Positions 45,748-56,592 of a stretch of DNA of 64,000 nucleotides are shown in pieces. This DNA is from Ophiosphaerella korrae (taxonomy: Eukaryota > Ascomycota > Dothideomycetes > Pleosporales > Phaeosphaeriaceae). Under the pieces are notes generated by a model, which worked only from the letters and a program-made list of their open reading frames with translations, made no database searches and was not told the DNA's origin. The stretch is from positions 1-64,000 of the forward strand of contig JALNQF010000151.1 in the NCBI GenBank assembly GCA_028456385.1. The letters are read 5' to 3'. The first letter of the stretch is position 1. Every line of letters begins with the position of its first letter. Made by a program: the position numbers and the translations under genes.

Positions 45748-47117
45748 ATGTCAGACATGGCGTCCGGCCACACGGCTGATCGTCTGCACAACCTGCCCAT
45801 CCTTATCGTCGGTTCCGGTACGTAGGAAGCCAATGGCAATTGCCTCGCCGTCTCACATATGCAAAGGCAGCACCGGACTCGCCCTTGCACAGGGTCTACA
45901 TAAGGTCCGTAAGGTGACTGTGTCCTCAACCTAATTCCCGGCACAGCGTCATATCTTGCTTCCACCTAGGGCTCACCCTCTCACAGGCGGGAATAACATG
46001 CATCGTCTTCGAGAAGAATGCATTGCAACATGGCGAACGCGATTGGAACATGGGGCTGCACTGGGGGGCTCCAGTCCTCAAGAGCCTGGTGCCAGATGAA
46101 TCATGGCAGCGCATCCAGAGCGTTCAGGTAGACCCACACGTTCCTACTAAGGAGCTTGATACGTTGAAATGGCTGCAAGGCCACAATGGAGAGCCCATGG
46201 CTGCCTTTACATTCGGCCCGTTCTATCGGCTGCGACGGAGCAAGCTGCGCCAACTACTATCCAACGGAATAAACATTCAGTACGACAAACAGCTCGTCAA
46301 CGTCTCCTACCACCATGGCCACTCTGTCACTGCACATTTTGCTGATGGCTCAGCCGTTCCTGGTGCTATGTTGGTTGGTGCAGACGGTGCACGTTCAACA
46401 ACCAGACAGCACCTACTTGGACCACAACTCGGGGCTATCAACAAGGTACCTTACGCAGCGACCTTTGTCCAAGCCAAGTTCAGCAAAGAACAAGCGCTAT
46501 TCCTCAGGAGCTTCCACCCTCTCTTCCTAGCTTGTGCACACCCAAACAACAACTTTGCTTTTTTCGGCATGCAGGACGCGGCAGACCCTGACGATCCATC
46601 GTCCTGGACCTTCTTCTTCTATATTTCGTGGAAGAGCAGTTTGGAGGAGCAAGAAGCCACAAAAGACTGGACGGATGCCCAGCGTCTTGCACAGCAAAAG
46701 GAACTCGCCAGGGGTTTCTGCGATCCATGGAAGAGTGCCTACGATTGGATTCCAGACGACGCACCAGTGTGGTACATGGGTCTGACTGCGTGGGATCCCA
46801 GCCACAAGGATCACCGATGGGACAATCACGATGGATTGATCACCTTGGTTGGCGATGCGTGCCATCCCATGACGTACCAGCGAGGACAGGGATTGAACCA
46901 CTCTGTAACAGATGCGGGTAAGCTGAGGGATGCAATTGTGAAGTTCAGCCAGGGCGCAAATCGCAAGACCGAAGTCACTGCCTTCGAGGACGAGATGATC
47001 AAACGAGGGGGAACAGAAGTGAGAGACGGCACTGCGAATACGACACTATTGCATGACTGGGAGAAAGTCAAGCAGAGCCCATTATTTACGAAAGGCATGG
47101 CAAAAACCGATACTTGA
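45748..47117 (+). CDS. FAD-dependent monooxygenase (salicylate-hydroxylase-like)
   Basis: Three exons (45,748-45,817; 45,867-45,904; 45,987-47,117) join in phase to 412 residues, typical for class A flavoprotein monooxygenases. The Rossmann motif LIVGSGSTGLALAQGLHK is assembled across intron 1, and a 38-bp exon supplies its second half. Further motifs are MLVGADGARSTTR (DG) and ITLVGDACHPMTYQRGQGLN (GD). These enzymes insert one oxygen atom using NAD(P)H; the substrate cannot be told. The 38-bp exon is easily missed by gene finders. ATG at 45,757 is an in-frame alternative start. Confidence 0.88.
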
Positions 47118-47517
47118 GCGACATTTGCAAGCGCATGTTCGTCCTGGCCTTGGATATGTTCAGATCCTGTAATCAGCATTCAGATTTACGCACGATAATA
47201 TTCAAATTTGGGAGGATTACCCACCGTCGGCATCGAAAAATACTCAACTCTATTCTTGACATTATATCAAGCTCGCCATCAGTGCGTCCAGCGCAGATTT
47301 AAAATCCTGTATCTCCGTAGACCCATCTCGAAAAAAGATGCCTCGGCACATCTCCATCCAACATGACGTCTGTCGGTGATTTTCGGTCATGGAGAAATCG
47401 CAATTGGCATGACCCCATCCCCATCCCCATCCCCATCCCCGTGTCTCTTGCCATCCCAAGCTTAAAGTAACTCCTCAGACGCAGCCAATTGAGCATATAC
47501 GCCCCCCAAACCTCACC
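47118..47517. promoter_or_regulatory. Upstream region of the alcohol dehydrogenase
   Basis: A 400-bp gap between two forward genes. It contains a tandem CCCCAT repeat of about five units (47,413-47,440), roughly 80 bp before the dehydrogenase ATG. This may be a variable promoter repeat. Confidence 0.5.
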
Positions 47518-48612
47518 ATGACATCCCCCACCCGCTTCCATGGCTGGCTTGCCCACGACAAGTCCGCCGCCCAAGGCTCCATGACTTGGTCTGCCTTTTC
47601 CCCAAAGCCCTTCCACCCGACCGACATCGACATCTGCATCTCACACTGCGGCATCTGCGGCTCCGACATCCATACCCTACGCGGCGGCTGGGGAAACACC
47701 CACTACCCCACCTGCGTCGGCCACGAAATAATCGGGCACATTGCGCGCCTCGGGGACGCTGTGCGCGACGACCTCCAGCTCGGCGACCGCGTCGGCGTTG
47801 GCGCGCAGGTCTTCAGCTGCGGTGAAGACACATGTGACGAGTGCGCGACAGGCACAGAGCAGCACTGCAAGAAAATGGTCGGCACATACAACTCCAAGTA
47901 TCCCGACGGCTCGTGGAGCATGGGCGGGTACGCAGACTACATCCGGGTGCCCGCACGCTTCGCCATCAGGATCCCCGCGGGCCTGCGGTCCGAGGACGCG
48001 GCGCCCATGATGTGCGGCGGCATCACGGTGTATGCGCCGCTGCGCAACAACGGGGCGGGGCCGGGGACGCGCGTGGGCATCGTAGGGCTAGGCGGGCTGG
48101 GCCATTTTGGCATCTTGTTTGCGAGGGCGATGGGTGCGGACCGCGTGGTGGCGATTAGTCGGCGGAGGAATAAAGTCGAGGACGCGAGGGCGCTGGGCGC
48201 AGACGAGTACATTGCAACGTCCGAGGACGACAAGTGGGCGCGCAAGCACGCGCGATCGTTAGACTTGATCATCAGCACGGTGTCGAGCCCAGACATGCCG
48301 TTGGAGTCGTACCTGCGGCTGCTGCGGACCGGGGGTCAGTTCATCCAGGTTGGCGCGCCAGAGGACAAGTTGCCGCCGATTGCGGCGTTTGCGCTGATTG
48401 GCAAAGGGTGCAAGATTGGGGGCAGCCAGATTGGGAGTCCCGGGGATATTGAGGAGATGTTGAAGTTTGCGGCAGAGAAAGGGGTGAGGCCGTGGGTGCA
48501 GACGAGGAGTATGAGGGAGGCGAATCAGGCGGTTGTGGAGATGGAGGATGGAATGGCGAGGTATCGGTATGTTTTGGTTAATCCGGACCATGCGGATAGG
48601 GCGAAGATTTGA
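47518..48612 (+). CDS. Zinc-dependent alcohol dehydrogenase (cinnamyl-alcohol/ADH6-like)
   Basis: Intronless 364-residue medium-chain dehydrogenase. Catalytic zinc ligands are in HCGICGSDIH (Cys47) and VGHEIIG (His69, Glu70), with the third ligand in the MMCGGITVYAPL segment. The structural-zinc loop CGEDTCDECATGTEQHC has all four Cys. The cofactor site is VGIVGLGGLGHFGILF, followed by ISRRRNK, whose Arg/Ser pattern favours NADP(H). The closest known group is the ADH6/cinnamyl-alcohol type reducing bulky aldehydes. It follows the FAD monooxygenase in the same direction, 400 bp away, and may act in the same small pathway. Confidence 0.92.
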   Translation: MTSPTRFHGWLAHDKSAAQGSMTWSAFSPKPFHPTDIDICISHCGICGSDIHTLRGGWGNTHYPTCVGHEIIGHIARLGDAVRDDLQLGDRVGVGAQVFSCGEDTCDECATGTEQHCKKMVGTYNSKYPDGSWSMGGYADYIRVPARFAIRIPAGLRSEDAAPMMCGGITVYAPLRNNGAGPGTRVGIVGLGGLGHFGILFARAMGADRVVAISRRRNKVEDARALGADEYIATSEDDKWARKHARSLDLIISTVSSPDMPLESYLRLLRTGGQFIQVGAPEDKLPPIAAFALIGKGCKIGGSQIGSPGDIEEMLKFAAEKGVRPWVQTRSMREANQAVVEMEDGMARYRYVLVNPDHADRAKI

Positions 48613-48841
48613 ACACAAGTGTGAAGCGGGAGGTGTAAAATAGTGGTTCAGAGAGGTCAGTGAAGACTAGTAGTGCATAATCGTCAAAGACATCAGTCGT
48701 ATACCAAAGCAGCCTTGTATGGCTCTGGTCTTTATCAGACTATTCTCAAGGTATTTGATCCATCGTGCTATCTTGCAAAGATATCTGTGTTCAAAACGCC
48801 AATAGGCATTTCTCTCCTTTCCAATGAGCACAACGATGCCA

Positions 48842-49830
48842 TTAGATTGCCCACCCATCATCAGACTCCTGCGCCTCCATCGCAGCACGCATCATCCTCG
48901 ACATCCTCGGGCAAGTGTGCCCACAACCACACGGCAGCTTGCACTCCTTGCAGTTGCGATTGTTTCGCTTCGCATAGCAATTGCAGGTATCGTCGCACGC
49001 TCCCGGCGTAGCACACGACTTCTTGCACGCCTCCACTGCATATCTGCAGTTCACGCAAGGAGGATTCACAGGCGTCCCGATCACCGTTCCAGCCATGGCA
49101 TCATCGTTCTGGAAGGAAGGCTCTTGTTCTTGTTGAAGGTCGTTGGTGGACCGGGCGTGCTGAAGTGCAAACAAATCTGGACAGTAGAGCTGGCACGACT
49201 CGCAGTAGGGTTCGTTTTGCTGTGGCTTTCGGCAGTAGCAGGTTTCGTCGCAAGATCTGGGTATGGTGCATTGTTTCTTGCAGGCGTCGAGGATGAGAGT
49301 GCATAGCTGGCAGGCGGCGGGCGCTTCTGGTGGATCTCTAGGTGAGAGTGCGACCGTGTAGTTGGCGGGAGATTCCTGATCTTCCTCCACTGCATCCATC
49401 TCACCCTCGATATCCATGCATGGCAGAGCCTGCTTGGGAACTGGGCAATTCTCGGGTTCCCCAACGCAGTCTATAGAATCTGTGAGCAAAGAACGATCAC
49501 GATGCCTCGAGTTATCTCATGTTGCAAGTTACTCACCTTGAAGCCTGCAAACTTGCGTCGGATCACTGAAGAGCTCGCAATTGCATAGATCTCCACAGCC
49601 CTCATGGTCGCCACATTTGGTAACGCATTCCTCCCAAGGAACATAGCAAGCTAGACCGCAGGAGTCGGACCGGCCACATGGGGTGGGAGGAGGCCGACAG
49701 TATGTGGACTGCGAGCTACCGCGGTGGTGACTTGAACTGAAGACAAAAAAGAGTCATCGTTAGCAATGGCGGTGGCACTGGTCAGTGCTAGAAGGCTAGC
49801 AGCCGTGACTGAGATGGCCTTCAAGTTCAT
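48842..49830 (-). CDS. Secreted cysteine-rich protein with three tandem modules
   Basis: Starts with a likely signal peptide (MNLKAISVTAASLLALTS, from 49,830). The mature part contains three copies of one cysteine pattern, C-x2/3-C-x6-C-x3-C-x5-C-x3-C-x-C-x8/9-C, at about 49,660-49,547, 49,312-49,181 and 49,057-48,929. Copies 2 and 3 share the words ACKK, C-DxTC and end C-x2-C-x3-C. The last intron (49,536-49,480) is certain and in phase. The first join, from the signal peptide to the first module, is not: an intron-like GCTAAC...TTCAG sequence (acceptor near 49,751) is present, but no donor gives the right phase. I do not recognise the family. A cell-wall or effector-like role is possible. 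Confidence 0.7.
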
Positions 49831-50222
49831 ATTGGATCCAGTTGAGCTAAATCAGTGTTGGTGGTTGGTGTCAAGTAAAGGAAAGGGGTCGAGAGAATGA
49901 GAAAAGAGAGCAGCGGAGAGCGCTTTCACCAAGTAAGCACTCTCTAGCGCGACACGCATCTTTCACTTGCAATTGGGAGAGATGGTGCCAACCAAGACCC
50001 CAGCAGCAAACGAAGCTTGAGTTTAGAGTATAGGGCAGAAAACACAGAAACGTGACAGGCTAGTCATAGCACATATCCCGAGTACCAACACACCTCCCTC
50101 TCATCTATCGTCAGGAGCCCATTCACCGCTTACGAAGCAAACACAAGAGCACCAACCTGCACGGTCATCTTTCAGTGTCACGACGAACCGCGCCTCTTCC
50201 CACCCCACCACCCCAATCACCC
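49831..50222. other. Intergenic, upstream of the cysteine-rich gene
   Basis: About 390 bp without a gene. It includes the promoter of the cysteine-rich gene and the 3' flank of the next reverse-strand gene. No distinctive element. Confidence 0.45.
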
Positions 50223-50916
50223 TCAACGCAACGCCCTCTGGATAGCATCTAAACACTCATATCAGCACACACACACTCTCTCTCTTACCCATTCACCCCT
50301 CCCATACAAAAAAAAACAACAACAACTACCTACCTTCGTTCCTTACAGCCTCCACCTCCTCCGCGGTAGGCTCCCGTGGCACATCGACAATCACACCCGG
50401 ATCCTTAGACCTCGACGCTAGCATAGCCGCACGTTTCTAACCCAAGCAAACACAACCGAATTAGTCGCTTGTGACGGCCCCTCAAATGTGTGTGTAACCA
50501 GCCTTGTGTGTGTGTGTATGGACAAGGGTAAAAAAAAAAAAAAAAAAAAAAAACAGGATGGGTGGACATACCTCTTTGACGCCTCTGCCCGCGCTTTCGC
50601 CATCGCCCAGGAATTCGCCGTCGAGGTCTTCTTGCTCCGTGGGGCTTGCGAGGCCTGCACCTGCACCTGCGCCGCTGCTGCTGCCGTCTATTGTTCTTCG
50701 CTTGAGGGCCTCGGGGCTAGCGGGCACGCCGTCTAGCTCGACGGGCGCGGCGTTGATGGCGGGGGTTGAGGTGTCGATGAGCGGGGTGCGCGTTGCTACT
50801 GATGGCGACGTTTTGTGGGCAAAGGTACTGCTTCGTGAGGTGGGCGACATGGGGTCTTCTGTGCGGGGCGGAGAAGCAGCGGATATAGGAGGGGGGAGGG
50901 GTGTTTCTGTAGTCAT
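50223..50916 (-). CDS. Unrecognised small protein, 157 aa
   Basis: Three exons (50,916-50,572; 50,436-50,334; 50,248-50,223) join in phase. The N-terminal half is Ser/Thr/Pro-rich and probably disordered. It contains PLIDTSTPAINAAPVELDGVPA-type sequence, ALKRR and a Gly-Ala repeat. The C-terminal part is more ordered: KRAAMLASRSKDPGVIVDVP, then EPTAEEVEAVRNEDAIQRAL at the stop. The phase-perfect joins and standard splice ends argue that it is real. Intron 1 (50,571-50,437) contains a T24 tract. The last exon encodes only eight residues and a stop. I cannot name a family or a function. Confidence 0.65.
50530..50553 (+). repeat. A24 homopolymer inside an intron
   Basis: 24 uninterrupted A on the forward strand (T on the transcribed-sense strand), in intron 1 of the small reverse-strand gene. 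It lies about 20 bases downstream of the donor and is followed by a CACACACA run. Its length may be a sequencing uncertainty. Confidence 0.95.
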
Positions 50917-51501
50917 TCTTGGCGTAAGGGCGGTTTGTCGTGCTTTGGCGTTGCTCGTATGCTTGCTTTCAGCTTGAGCTACTTTGGTGCAAGTAGATAG
51001 CTACAAGATGCGACTACATAAGAGGTGTCTTTCAGCTCCCCGCCAGGCAAGGCTGAGAGTATCCCGCGGCTGAATAAGGCGCCGATAGACGTAAGCTGTA
51101 GTGATGGGGTGGCGTCAGCCAGCTTGACGCTCAGGGTCCAAGGTGTGGGGCGCGGGGGCCAAAACTGCTGGGAAACCCTTCTGCTCTGCATGAGAATGCC
51201 TGAGAATGTCTACCAATCACCACCAGCTCTAAATACAAGCACACGCAATACGTTCAAGAGTTGAGTTAAATTGCCCTGAATCATCGACAGACTACTTTTG
51301 TTTCATGCTCCCGATAAAATAGCGCCTAGCCAGATGTACACCAACAGGGATTATACAGGGTCCATTACGTTCAAAATAGCCCATCAACGTCACCTACTTA
51401 TCGTGCCTCAACCCGATCGTTTCGGTAACATGAACCCCATCGCGTATCCTCCCCCCTCATTACTTTTCGCATCGGCCTCCTGCTGTGGTCAATACCTATT
51501 C
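50917..51501. other. Intergenic, no gene seen
   Basis: About 585 bp between reverse-strand genes, with no recognised element. Small frames on both strands lack coding character. Confidence 0.45.
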
Positions 51502-54271
51502 TCACGACAGGTGTGAGTCACCTACATCCATAAATGCGTTCTGGCCAAATGCATTGGTCTTTGATTGTTGTTGGTTACCATTGTTGCCTTGTGAGACTGG
51601 AGTGTCGTTTGGTAGCCCTGCCGTGTCTGTCTGCATAGGCATGGCACCAAACTCCATTGGGAAGAAGTTGTTCGCGGTATCTATGCCAGCTGACGGACCT
51701 TGAATGTACGAATCCCATGCATCCTGGAAAACGTTAGTCAAATAGCCATTGCCCGAGATCTCAGCCTTACCCAATTAAGATTATCAGTAGGAGGAAGATC
51801 CATGTTCTGGAATAAATTCGCACCGAAGAGATTGGAAAATAGGCTGGGTGTATTTTCGACTGCTGACCCGCTGGTCGCTCCATTATATTGTGGTGCCAAG
51901 CTCGTTGATTGTTGAGGCATCGGGTCGTTCAACAAGTTCGCCATAGATGCTGGATATCGCTGGTCGAACATGTTTGCAGAGTTGGGCGCCATACCACCTG
52001 TGCTGAGCATGCCTAGAGTCATTGCAGCAGAATGCTCAGGTGCTACATTTGATTCGTCCATGGGCGAAGGCGCTGGGAACGCCGATGTTGTGGCCTGAAA
52101 GCCATTTTGCTGTGGCTGTCTTGTTGGCCGGTCCTTCTTTAATTGACTCAACATGACATTGAGCGTTGTGTGTGCCTTGTAGGCCTCCATCGAGTTATCC
52201 TTCAGTCCCTCCCAAATGTTGACCGCTGTCTCCATAGCATCAAGCATCTCGTTTATCCGTTCTACGCTCCAGGGCTGCATGCCGTTGTCAGATGATCGAC
52301 TCTGTCCCCCACAACTGATTGTGTGGTACAAGTCAGAAGCAATGATCATGGCCGCAAGCAAGAAATCAACGGTCGTGAGAGACGATATAAACCACTTGAC
52401 ATTGCGTAGCCGGCCTCCGGGCTGACATTCACGATGGAGCGTTGCTTGATGTTGCAACATTACCATGGATGCGTCTATGACAGCGGTCCGAGAGTAGCTA
52501 AACCTCGTCTGCACTCGAGCGTAGGTAAGGAACTTGCGGTGGAGGACGCATATGATCTTGAGGTATAACAGGTCCAGGGTAAAGCGCTGCATAATCACCG
52601 TCGACGGATCTCGGGCAGATTCGTCCATTGTTCGTATTTTCAGATGTGGCGAGATCTTTTCATGGAGTTCTCGGGCTTCCGCGTCAAGCTTCATAACCTC
52701 TTCGTAGGATGAGCAAGTCAGGGTATCAGTCAACTCAACTGCTTCACCCAGTTTATAAATTAATCTTGTCCGATTGATCAGGAACAACGTGGGTGTTGCC
52801 TCGGTTTCCGGTCTCGAAGGTGGGAGGATTCTCATGTCCTCAAAGAGCTCGTCGTCGTATATGTTCCGCGGAATCTCCGTATTGGTATCCCTTGGGCGCA
52901 CTATTGGAGGCAAACCAGCTTGTGCGGAGAACAATAAATCAATGGAGCGGACTGCAGCCCATACCCGTCTTCGCATCTCTCCCTGGAAAACAGAAATGCC
53001 CGGGTAGGGGCCTGAATCGCGGTGAAGGCCCATGCGCATTGCTAGCCGGACGATGATGCCGGTACTGATTAGAATACCAACTTCTGCATCTCGACTTCTC
53101 GCATACTCTGCATGAACATGCAATATTAGAGTTTCGAGCATACCCACAATGGGCTGTGTGATGTCAGCCATGACCAGACATTGTGCTGTAAAATCTCGGT
53201 ATTCTTTGGACATGGCCCACGATTTGTTGTGATACTCTGGAGGTTCATCTCCAGCTCTTGTGTATGATTGGAGTGCTATACACATCATGCTAAACACCAG
53301 GCCGAGCCAAATGACGGGCGTTTCTTCTGGATTCAGCCAGTGCCTGTCGTATTCTTTCTGAAACGTCGGTCCATGTATGATGTGGATACCAGGGTCATAC
53401 GTATTGAAGAATCTTGATACGAGAATATCTGCAGTCTGCTTTGGAGGGAACTGGGAAAGAATCTCTGCCTTGGACGTAGGCTTCCGCTGCCCATACAAGA
53501 AAGCAGTGCCTGGTGGAGGTTCGTCGCTTTGGGCGGCCTTATATCGCCGCAATTGGTCGTCGTATTGCTTCTTGTGCTCAGCAAAATAGTTCTTGACTTC
53601 TGACAGCTGTTGGTGGTTAGTCGTAGGTACCATACTGATTAACATTATTCCATACCTCTCCCAAAATTGTGTACCAGTGCGCCTCTGATGCAAAAACAGT
53701 AGAGTTATTGTGCATCTTCATGACTCCAATAGACTTGGTGACGGTTTCCATCTCGCTCTCGTCTGCTACATCTTCTTCTGCTATGGACTCAGGAGCACCG
53801 GTACTCATGCCACTAGTCATGGGAACGAGATCGCAATTTTCTGGTGAAAGGCTACTCATACTCTGTGCAATAGCCGCTTGAGCAGCAGCAGGTCCAGCGC
53901 TCTGGGCGCCATTGGTCATCAACGAGAGAACAAGTCCTTCGAGGCGGTCAATGCGGTTTTGCATATCATCAGGAGAGGTAGCCACGCCGGCGCTGGAAGC
54001 GCTCTTCTTGCGGTTGCCTGGAGCGGCGTACGTACATGATCCCGCATCTCCTCGCTTGGTGCAGTTGTCGCATGGATGGCCGCGGTTGCACTTCAATCTG
54101 TGACTGTCAGCGACTACTGTCTGCACTGTCTCTTTGATGGACCTACTTTCGGTGCCTACATGGCCCGCAGGAGAGAGGGACGCGATTCCTCTTCCGCACA
54201 ACCCGGAACTGCGGGTCTGGAGGCGAGTGTCCCGTGCTTGACGAGGTAGTCGAGGGTGGAGTGGGCGGCAT
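51502..54271 (-). CDS. Zn2Cys6 transcription factor with fungal-specific domain
   Basis: Four exons (54,271-54,147; 54,097-53,656; 53,606-51,771; 51,723-51,502) join in phase to 874 residues. The zinc cluster is split by intron 1: VPLSCGPCRHRK, then LKCNRGHPCDNCTKRGDAGSC, giving the six-Cys pattern. A dimerisation-type helix follows (MQNRIDRLEGLVLSLM). The fungal-specific domain runs about residues 280-560 (FFNTYDPGIHIIHGPTFQKE, GLVFSMMCIALQSY, MRRRVWAAVRSIDLLFSAQ). The C-terminus is Asn/Gln/Met-rich, possibly an activation region. Introns are 47-49 bp. A nuclear regulator; its targets cannot be inferred, and no obvious partner pathway adjoins. Confidence 0.92.
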
Positions 54272-55602
54272 AATGGCGCTGCTGTTGGCCCGAATGTGTA
54301 TGATGACGGGGGGATCGGGTTTAAGGAGCTTAAGCCCGGCAAAGAACCAATATTGGGCTTATGCGCTGCTACTTAGTCACGAATGGTGGAGACCCAGAGG
54401 GGTCGGAGTTGGTACTGTGCAGTGGAGCCTAGGCGTAATCATGCGTGCAGAAGGGCAGGATTGGGAAAGCGGTCGACAGCAAACCAATTCGTTAGATGCG
54501 GCCGGTCGCGGGCTTAAATGCTCCGGAGGAGTTGCTATCTCCAGGCGCCAAGGGCTGTTGGAGCGCCGCTCAGCAATTGAAAGGTAGCTCTGTCCTGGCC
54601 CTGGCACTCTTTTGCACGCGATGCGCCCGTTTTCTCCCAGCACCGATATGTGCCAGGTCCCGACGATTGGTTTCCTGTCCCAGGTCCCTTGGGTATTGTT
54701 GTGATGGATTCTCCGCTCGGGAGACAGAGGACGGTGCTCGTTGCGCACTCTCGTCCGACGTCTGGTCAGATGTTGGGCACAACAGCGCGTGCAGTGCAGG
54801 AACTTGCGCAGGGCGGCACTTGGGTTGCGACTGTGGCGGCAAGATGGCCTAAGTATTATAGGAATACCTAACTGTCTTACTAAGTCAGTTGCTGCAGGTG
54901 AAGGGTGTGGCAGGGTGCAGACATGCGCTTACCTTGGAAGCGTGCGAAGAAGCGGTTCTCACCCAAACCAGCACCGGCTCGTGATGACGTTGTTGCTCCT
55001 ACTGCCACCCTGCAGCGCGTTCAATGGGACTGGAGGACGGCACGCTCGACTTGGCGACACTTCGACTTGGTTTGAGGGGAGACGAGATGGTGATATGGAT
55101 TCTGTCAGCCGGCGTGGTGCAGCACTCGACAACCAAAGGTGGACGGCCCAGGGCTGCCTTTATCTCCGGACAACCTCAGCGTCGATGGCTGCCAAGGCAT
55201 CTATCCAAATGCGCTCTGTCGTCACGCACAGTTACGGCTACACTGACTAAGCTCTGCAGGCTGCTTTGACTCATACTATAAATCCCCTTTCAGCTTCATC
55301 ATGCTAAGCCTCCTGCCTGAAGACCAAGCATAGATTGCTCTCTGCTTTGCCGGCACTTGGTTGCGAGCGGGGTCAAAACGCCTAGGCCCCCTGCACTGCA
55401 CGCTATCATCGCCATACCGACCAATCATTCGCCGTTCTTTGGCTAGTCGCGACTTGCAAAGCTTGTCATCGACCTCCTTGTCTCCCATTTCCATCGAGAC
55501 GCCTAGCCTAGGCCGAGGTACTCCAGCCTGCCCGTCAGACTTGTACTTTGGTCAAACACCGACTTAGTTGAAAGCCAAAACCGATATGACATGGCACGAA
55601 AT
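54272..55602. other. Intergenic 1.3 kb, no gene seen
   Basis: Mixed-composition sequence. Several frames of 70-170 codons are open on both strands, but they are Arg/Cys/Trp-heavy and unlike proteins. A CTATAAATCCCC TATA-like word lies near 55,277. No repeat or RNA gene recognised. Confidence 0.45.
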
Positions 55603-56592
55603 TCAGATTGAAGCTACTCGAAATAATACATCTTCACCATGTCCTACACCCTGCCCAGCATCCTTCGAACCCTCACCTTTCCACTCCACCATTCTCCCCA
55701 TCCCACCATCCCACCTAAAAACACTCCCATTCCCAACATTATACCGATAATAATTCTCCGTCCCCCCCTTCCCAACCGCTCTCCTAAATGTAATATTCAC
55801 TCTCCCCATCCCCGCATCCCCACCTCCCCTCTTCGGCACACTGTGCAGCCAATTCCCCTGCGTCCGCCCACGCATCAACACCATATCCCCAGACCCCAGC
55901 ACCAACCTCAGCGGCTTCCTTTCTTCAACGCCTTCCTGCGGCTTATGTTTCATGAGAAAGTCGCGCTTTGCGCCGAGGCTGAGCGACGCGATGGTAGGGT
56001 CTGCGCCGAGAAAATGCTCGTCGTCAGAGTGGTAAGATATGCTATCCTTACCATCGGCGTAGTAATTCACGAGGCAGAAATTATACGTCGCAGCTGTTGA
56101 GCCTTCGGTGACCTTGCGTAGTTCGTTCAGGCACTGGGGTATTGGGCGGGGGACACATGTGTATCGTTTTGGCTCGGCTGGTTTGCCGGTTTGGGAGTCG
56201 AGGATGGTGCCGTCGAGGGCGAATCGGCTAGATGAGTCGATGCCAAAGACAGTGGTAAAGCGTGGGGTGGTGATGTGTGTTTGTGTGCCGCCGCGGTTTA
56301 TGTTGTACTGGACACGGTAGAAGGGGAGTTCTTGTCGTAGAAAGTCAAACATGCCAGGTGCGATTGAAGGGGGTATGTATGGTTGGTAGTATACAAGGTC
56401 TAGGTCCGGCTGGTCGTTTATTATCTTTCCTTCTTCTGCAGGCGCAAAACCCAGTTGCTCCACAAAGGTTTCTGGTAAGTGTGGGATGGCGAATGGGTAG
56501 GCCTTGTGCGACGACTTTTCCAGGTTAAGCTCATATTTTGGCTTTTTTGGAGCAGTAGGCTTGAAAAATGTATCAAGCGTTCCACGCTTCAT
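55603..56592 (-). CDS. AlkB-type 2-oxoglutarate/Fe(II) dioxygenase (ALKBH2/3-like)
   Basis: Probable direct-reversal repair enzyme that oxidatively removes alkyl groups from DNA or RNA bases. An intronless frame of 329 residues starts at the ATG giving MKRGTLDTFFKP. Iron ligands are His and Asp in YHSDDEHFLG (about residue 188) and His in NWLHSVPKR (about 247). The 2-oxoglutarate Arg is in RVNITFRR. NYYADGKDSISYHSDDE and LGAKRDF are typical of the ALKBH2/3 branch. The first ten residues resemble a PCNA-interacting box (xxxLxxFF), as in human ALKBH2, which would place the enzyme at replication forks. The first canonical position has Lys/Arg rather than Gln, so binding is inference. Confidence 0.9.
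   Translation of the reverse strand: MKRGTLDTFFKPTAPKKPKYELNLEKSSHKAYPFAIPHLPETFVEQLGFAPAEEGKIINDQPDLDLVYYQPYIPPSIAPGMFDFLRQELPFYRVQYNINRGGTQTHITTPRFTTVFGIDSSSRFALDGTILDSQTGKPAEPKRYTCVPRPIPQCLNELRKVTEGSTAATYNFCLVNYYADGKDSISYHSDDEHFLGADPTIASLSLGAKRDFLMKHKPQEGVEERKPLRLVLGSGDMVLMRGRTQGNWLHSVPKRGGGDAGMGRVNITFRRAVGKGGTENYYRYNVGNGSVFRWDGGMGRMVEWKGEGSKDAGQGVGHGEDVLFRVASI

Noticed and set aside
50482..50571. Poly-Phe extension of the small protein's first exon
   Set aside because: This is the T24 tract of intron 1. A GTATGT donor precedes it, and splicing restores a sensible frame.
54741..55250. 169-codon forward frame in the 1.3-kb gap
   Set aside because: Arg/Cys/Trp-rich, no recognisable motif, and other frames are equally open.
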